Below, piece after piece: positions 62,499 to 64,000 of a stretch of DNA of 64,000 nucleotides. The notes beneath the pieces were generated by a model, which worked only from the letters and a program-made list of their open reading frames with translations, made no database searches and was not told the DNA's origin. The DNA is from Arthrobacter tumbae (GTDB lineage: Bacteria; Actinomycetota; Actinomycetes; Actinomycetales; Micrococcaceae). A program made the translations under genes and the position numbers. Numbering within the stretch: the first letter of the stretch is position 1; each line of letters begins with the position of its first letter. The DNA lies in assembly GCF_016907495.1 (NCBI RefSeq), contig NZ_JAFBCC010000001.1:558001-622000 (forward strand). Reading direction: 5' to 3'.

Positions 62499-63098
62499 TC
62501 AGGACGCCTTCCTGAGGATCGCGGAGGCGTGCGGCTCCAGCGAACTGCCGTCCGCCGCGATGTCCCAGCGCCAGTAGAGGTCTCCGTTGACCAGCCCGAA
62601 CAGACGCGTGGCCGCCGAGTAGTCCTTGGAGTGCTGGCCGCGCATCACGAGATCCGTGGAAAGCTGGATCTGCGGGCCTTTGATGCTGCCGTAGTACAGC
62701 TCGGCGATGCCGCCCGGGTGAACGATCGTGGCCGTGATGTCGAAGCCGCCCGCCTCATTACGGAACTGCTCAACCTCGTCAGCGCTCTTCAGGGCGGGCA
62801 CGATATCCGCAGGAGACAGGCCCGGCCCGACGTCGGCGTCGTTCAGTTTGCGGTCCAGCGCCCAGAAGCCGGTCTCCACCGACAGCGGTCGGAGCGTATT
62901 GCCCTCTTCATCCGTCAGCCAGCTCTCAGCGGTGTACTGCACATAGGGCAGTCCGTGCTGGGTGAACACGGCACGCTGGAAGAAGTGCTCGGAATCAGCG
63001 GTGCCCTCGCCCAGCCGGCCGGAGCCCTCCCAGCTGCCCAGCAGCCAGGACAGCGGAACAAGCTCAGGGGTCAGATCTGTAGGAATCTCGAAAGACAT
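62499..63098 (-). CDS. FABP-like / nitrobindin family protein
   Basis: 199 residues, a 10-stranded beta-barrel family (formerly DUF1794). LLGSWEGSGRLGEG near 19-32 and His near the C-terminus (LEPHASAIL) match nitrobindins, in which that His binds heme iron. Heme or nitrate/peroxynitrite chemistry is likely but not shown. Confidence 0.8.
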   Translation of the reverse strand: MSFEIPTDLTPELVPLSWLLGSWEGSGRLGEGTADSEHFFQRAVFTQHGLPYVQYTAESWLTDEEGNTLRPLSVETGFWALDRKLNDADVGPGLSPADIVPALKSADEVEQFRNEAGGFDITATIVHPGGIAELYYGSIKGPQIQLSTDLVMRGQHSKDYSAATRLFGLVNGDLYWRWDIAADGSSLEPHASAILRKAS

Positions 63099-63111
63099 GG
63101 ATCAGCGGAAG

Positions 63112-63225
63112 TTACTTCTGGCCCTTGTACAGGCGCGTGATGACGAGCAGAGCGAAGCCGCCCATGCCCAGGCCCGCGATCACCAACAGGGAGATGAAGA
63201 AGATTTCCAGCGCAAGAATTGACAT
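63112..63225 (-). CDS. 37-residue single-helix membrane protein
   Basis: ATG 63225 to TAA 63112: MSILALEIFFISLLVIAGLG then a Gly-rich turn and a basic end (TRLYKGQK). One membrane helix with cytoplasmic C-terminus. It ends 13 bases before the nitrobindin-like gene, so the two are likely co-transcribed. Function unknown. Confidence 0.65.
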   Translation of the reverse strand: MSILALEIFFISLLVIAGLGMGGFALLVITRLYKGQK

Positions 63226-63291
63226 GGGTCCATCCTAACGCTGTGTTTCCGCCGCCTGCGCCACGGTGAACAGTTGCGCGAAATACGCGCG

Positions 63292-63969
63292 TCAGCTCAG
63301 CAGGAGCCGTTCGAGGAAGTAGGCAAGCGAGCCGATGCCCAGGATCGGAGCGACACCCACGGCGAGAACGGCCGCCGTGTTGAGCGGCGCATCCCGGCTG
63401 ATCACGAGGCGGCGGCCGGCCATGACGACGGCGCCGCACACCGCGCCGATGATTGCGGCGGCAAGGCCTTCGACGTCCGTGAAAATCAGTGCGCACAGGG
63501 GCCCCGCGAGCGCCGCGAGGACAACACCGAGCGGCCCCACCATGCGGTCGGGCCAGGGCAGCAGAGCGGTGGCGATCGCACTCAGGACGCTGATTCCCGT
63601 AACGAGCGTGACACCGGAGGTTCCCGCGTTCAACCCGAGGTTCTCGGCGGCGATCCAGCCGGCCCCCAGCGCGACGATCAGCACGCCGGAACTCGCCCCG
63701 AGCGTTGACTCGAGGCGGTGGCTCTGGCCGGTTCCCCGGATGAGCTGGATGAGGAAGATCGCCCCGACACCGAGGGCCACCGCAACGGGCAGCCAGGTCA
63801 GCGCTGCCCCGGACGGGGAGAAGTAGGCAGCGGCGCTGGCCGCAAGGGCACTGAGCGCGATCGCCGTGGACTGGCTCTTGCGCGCCGGAACTCCCAGCAG
63901 ATGCGGCCACCCGAAAGCGGCCACCAGGATCAGAACGACGACGACGACGGCGCTCACCGTCAGCGACAC
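63292..63969 (-). CDS. Multi-pass membrane protein, possibly incomplete
   Basis: 225 residues from GTG 63969 with six to seven membrane helices and few charged residues (GRRLVISRDAPLNT and a PDR motif are the main loops). The frame remains open to the window end with a plausible hydrophobic N-terminus, so the true start may lie beyond 64000. No family recognised. Confidence 0.65.
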   Translation of the reverse strand: MSLTVSAVVVVVLILVAAFGWPHLLGVPARKSQSTAIALSALAASAAAYFSPSGAALTWLPVAVALGVGAIFLIQLIRGTGQSHRLESTLGASSGVLIVALGAGWIAAENLGLNAGTSGVTLVTGISVLSAIATALLPWPDRMVGPLGVVLAALAGPLCALIFTDVEGLAAAIIGAVCGAVVMAGRRLVISRDAPLNTAAVLAVGVAPILGIGSLAYFLERLLLS

Positions 63970-64000
63970 GTAGGACGCCCCGACGACAGCTATCAGTGCT

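Overview
This is a high-GC Gram-positive chromosome segment, most likely from the Micrococcaceae (Arthrobacter group). The ribosomal gene order, the RpoB N-terminus and the TAGACT/TAGAGT-type promoters point there, as does the absence of rpsN from the spc cluster and rpsD from the alpha cluster. I see no insertion sequence, prophage, integrase or CRISPR array.

Layout. 1-6690 (+): most of a Tad (tight adherence, Flp pilus) operon: TadE pseudopilin, TadG-like protein, CpaB, CpaE/TadZ, CpaF/TadA ATPase, TadB and TadC. The Flp pilin and prepilin peptidase are not in the window. 6811-10844: an Hpt-like protein lacking the phospho-acceptor histidine, a DUF6994-like protein, and a divergent OmpR-type regulator/histidine kinase pair. 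10879-11916: an alpha/beta hydrolase.

11913-49064 (almost all -): the translation and transcription core. Reading upstream to downstream on the minus strand: tRNA-Trp, secE, nusG, rplK, rplA; an acetyltransferase; rplJ-rplL behind an attenuator-like leader; a plus-strand thiolase; rpoB-rpoC; rpsL-rpsG-fusA-tuf; a small membrane protein; the S10 cluster (rpsJ to rpsQ); the spc cluster (rplN to rplO); secY-adk-map; infA-rpmJ-rpsM-rpsK-rpoA-rplQ-truA. Intrinsic terminators or hairpins separate several units, and TANNNT -10 elements lie upstream of most. Seven of these proteins (L17, L15, S5, L29, S3, L10, NusG) carry long low-complexity tails.

49832-63969: housekeeping and signalling genes. These are an aminotransferase; a PspC-type envelope-stress cluster (PspC-fused kinase, LuxR regulator and three small or multi-domain membrane proteins); an ABC-2 transporter with its own NarL-type two-component system; 6-phosphofructokinase; an acetyltransferase; and a minus-strand group with an ankyrin protein, YgfZ, a nitrobindin-like protein, a 37-residue membrane protein and a multi-pass membrane protein that may run off the end.

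I did not find a clearly new multi-gene system. The best leads are the degenerate Hpt protein beside the Tad operon, the rplJ leader, a nested three-way-junction palindrome at 51114-51192, short tandem duplications exactly at two ribosomal-protein stop codons, and a set of leaderless promoters.
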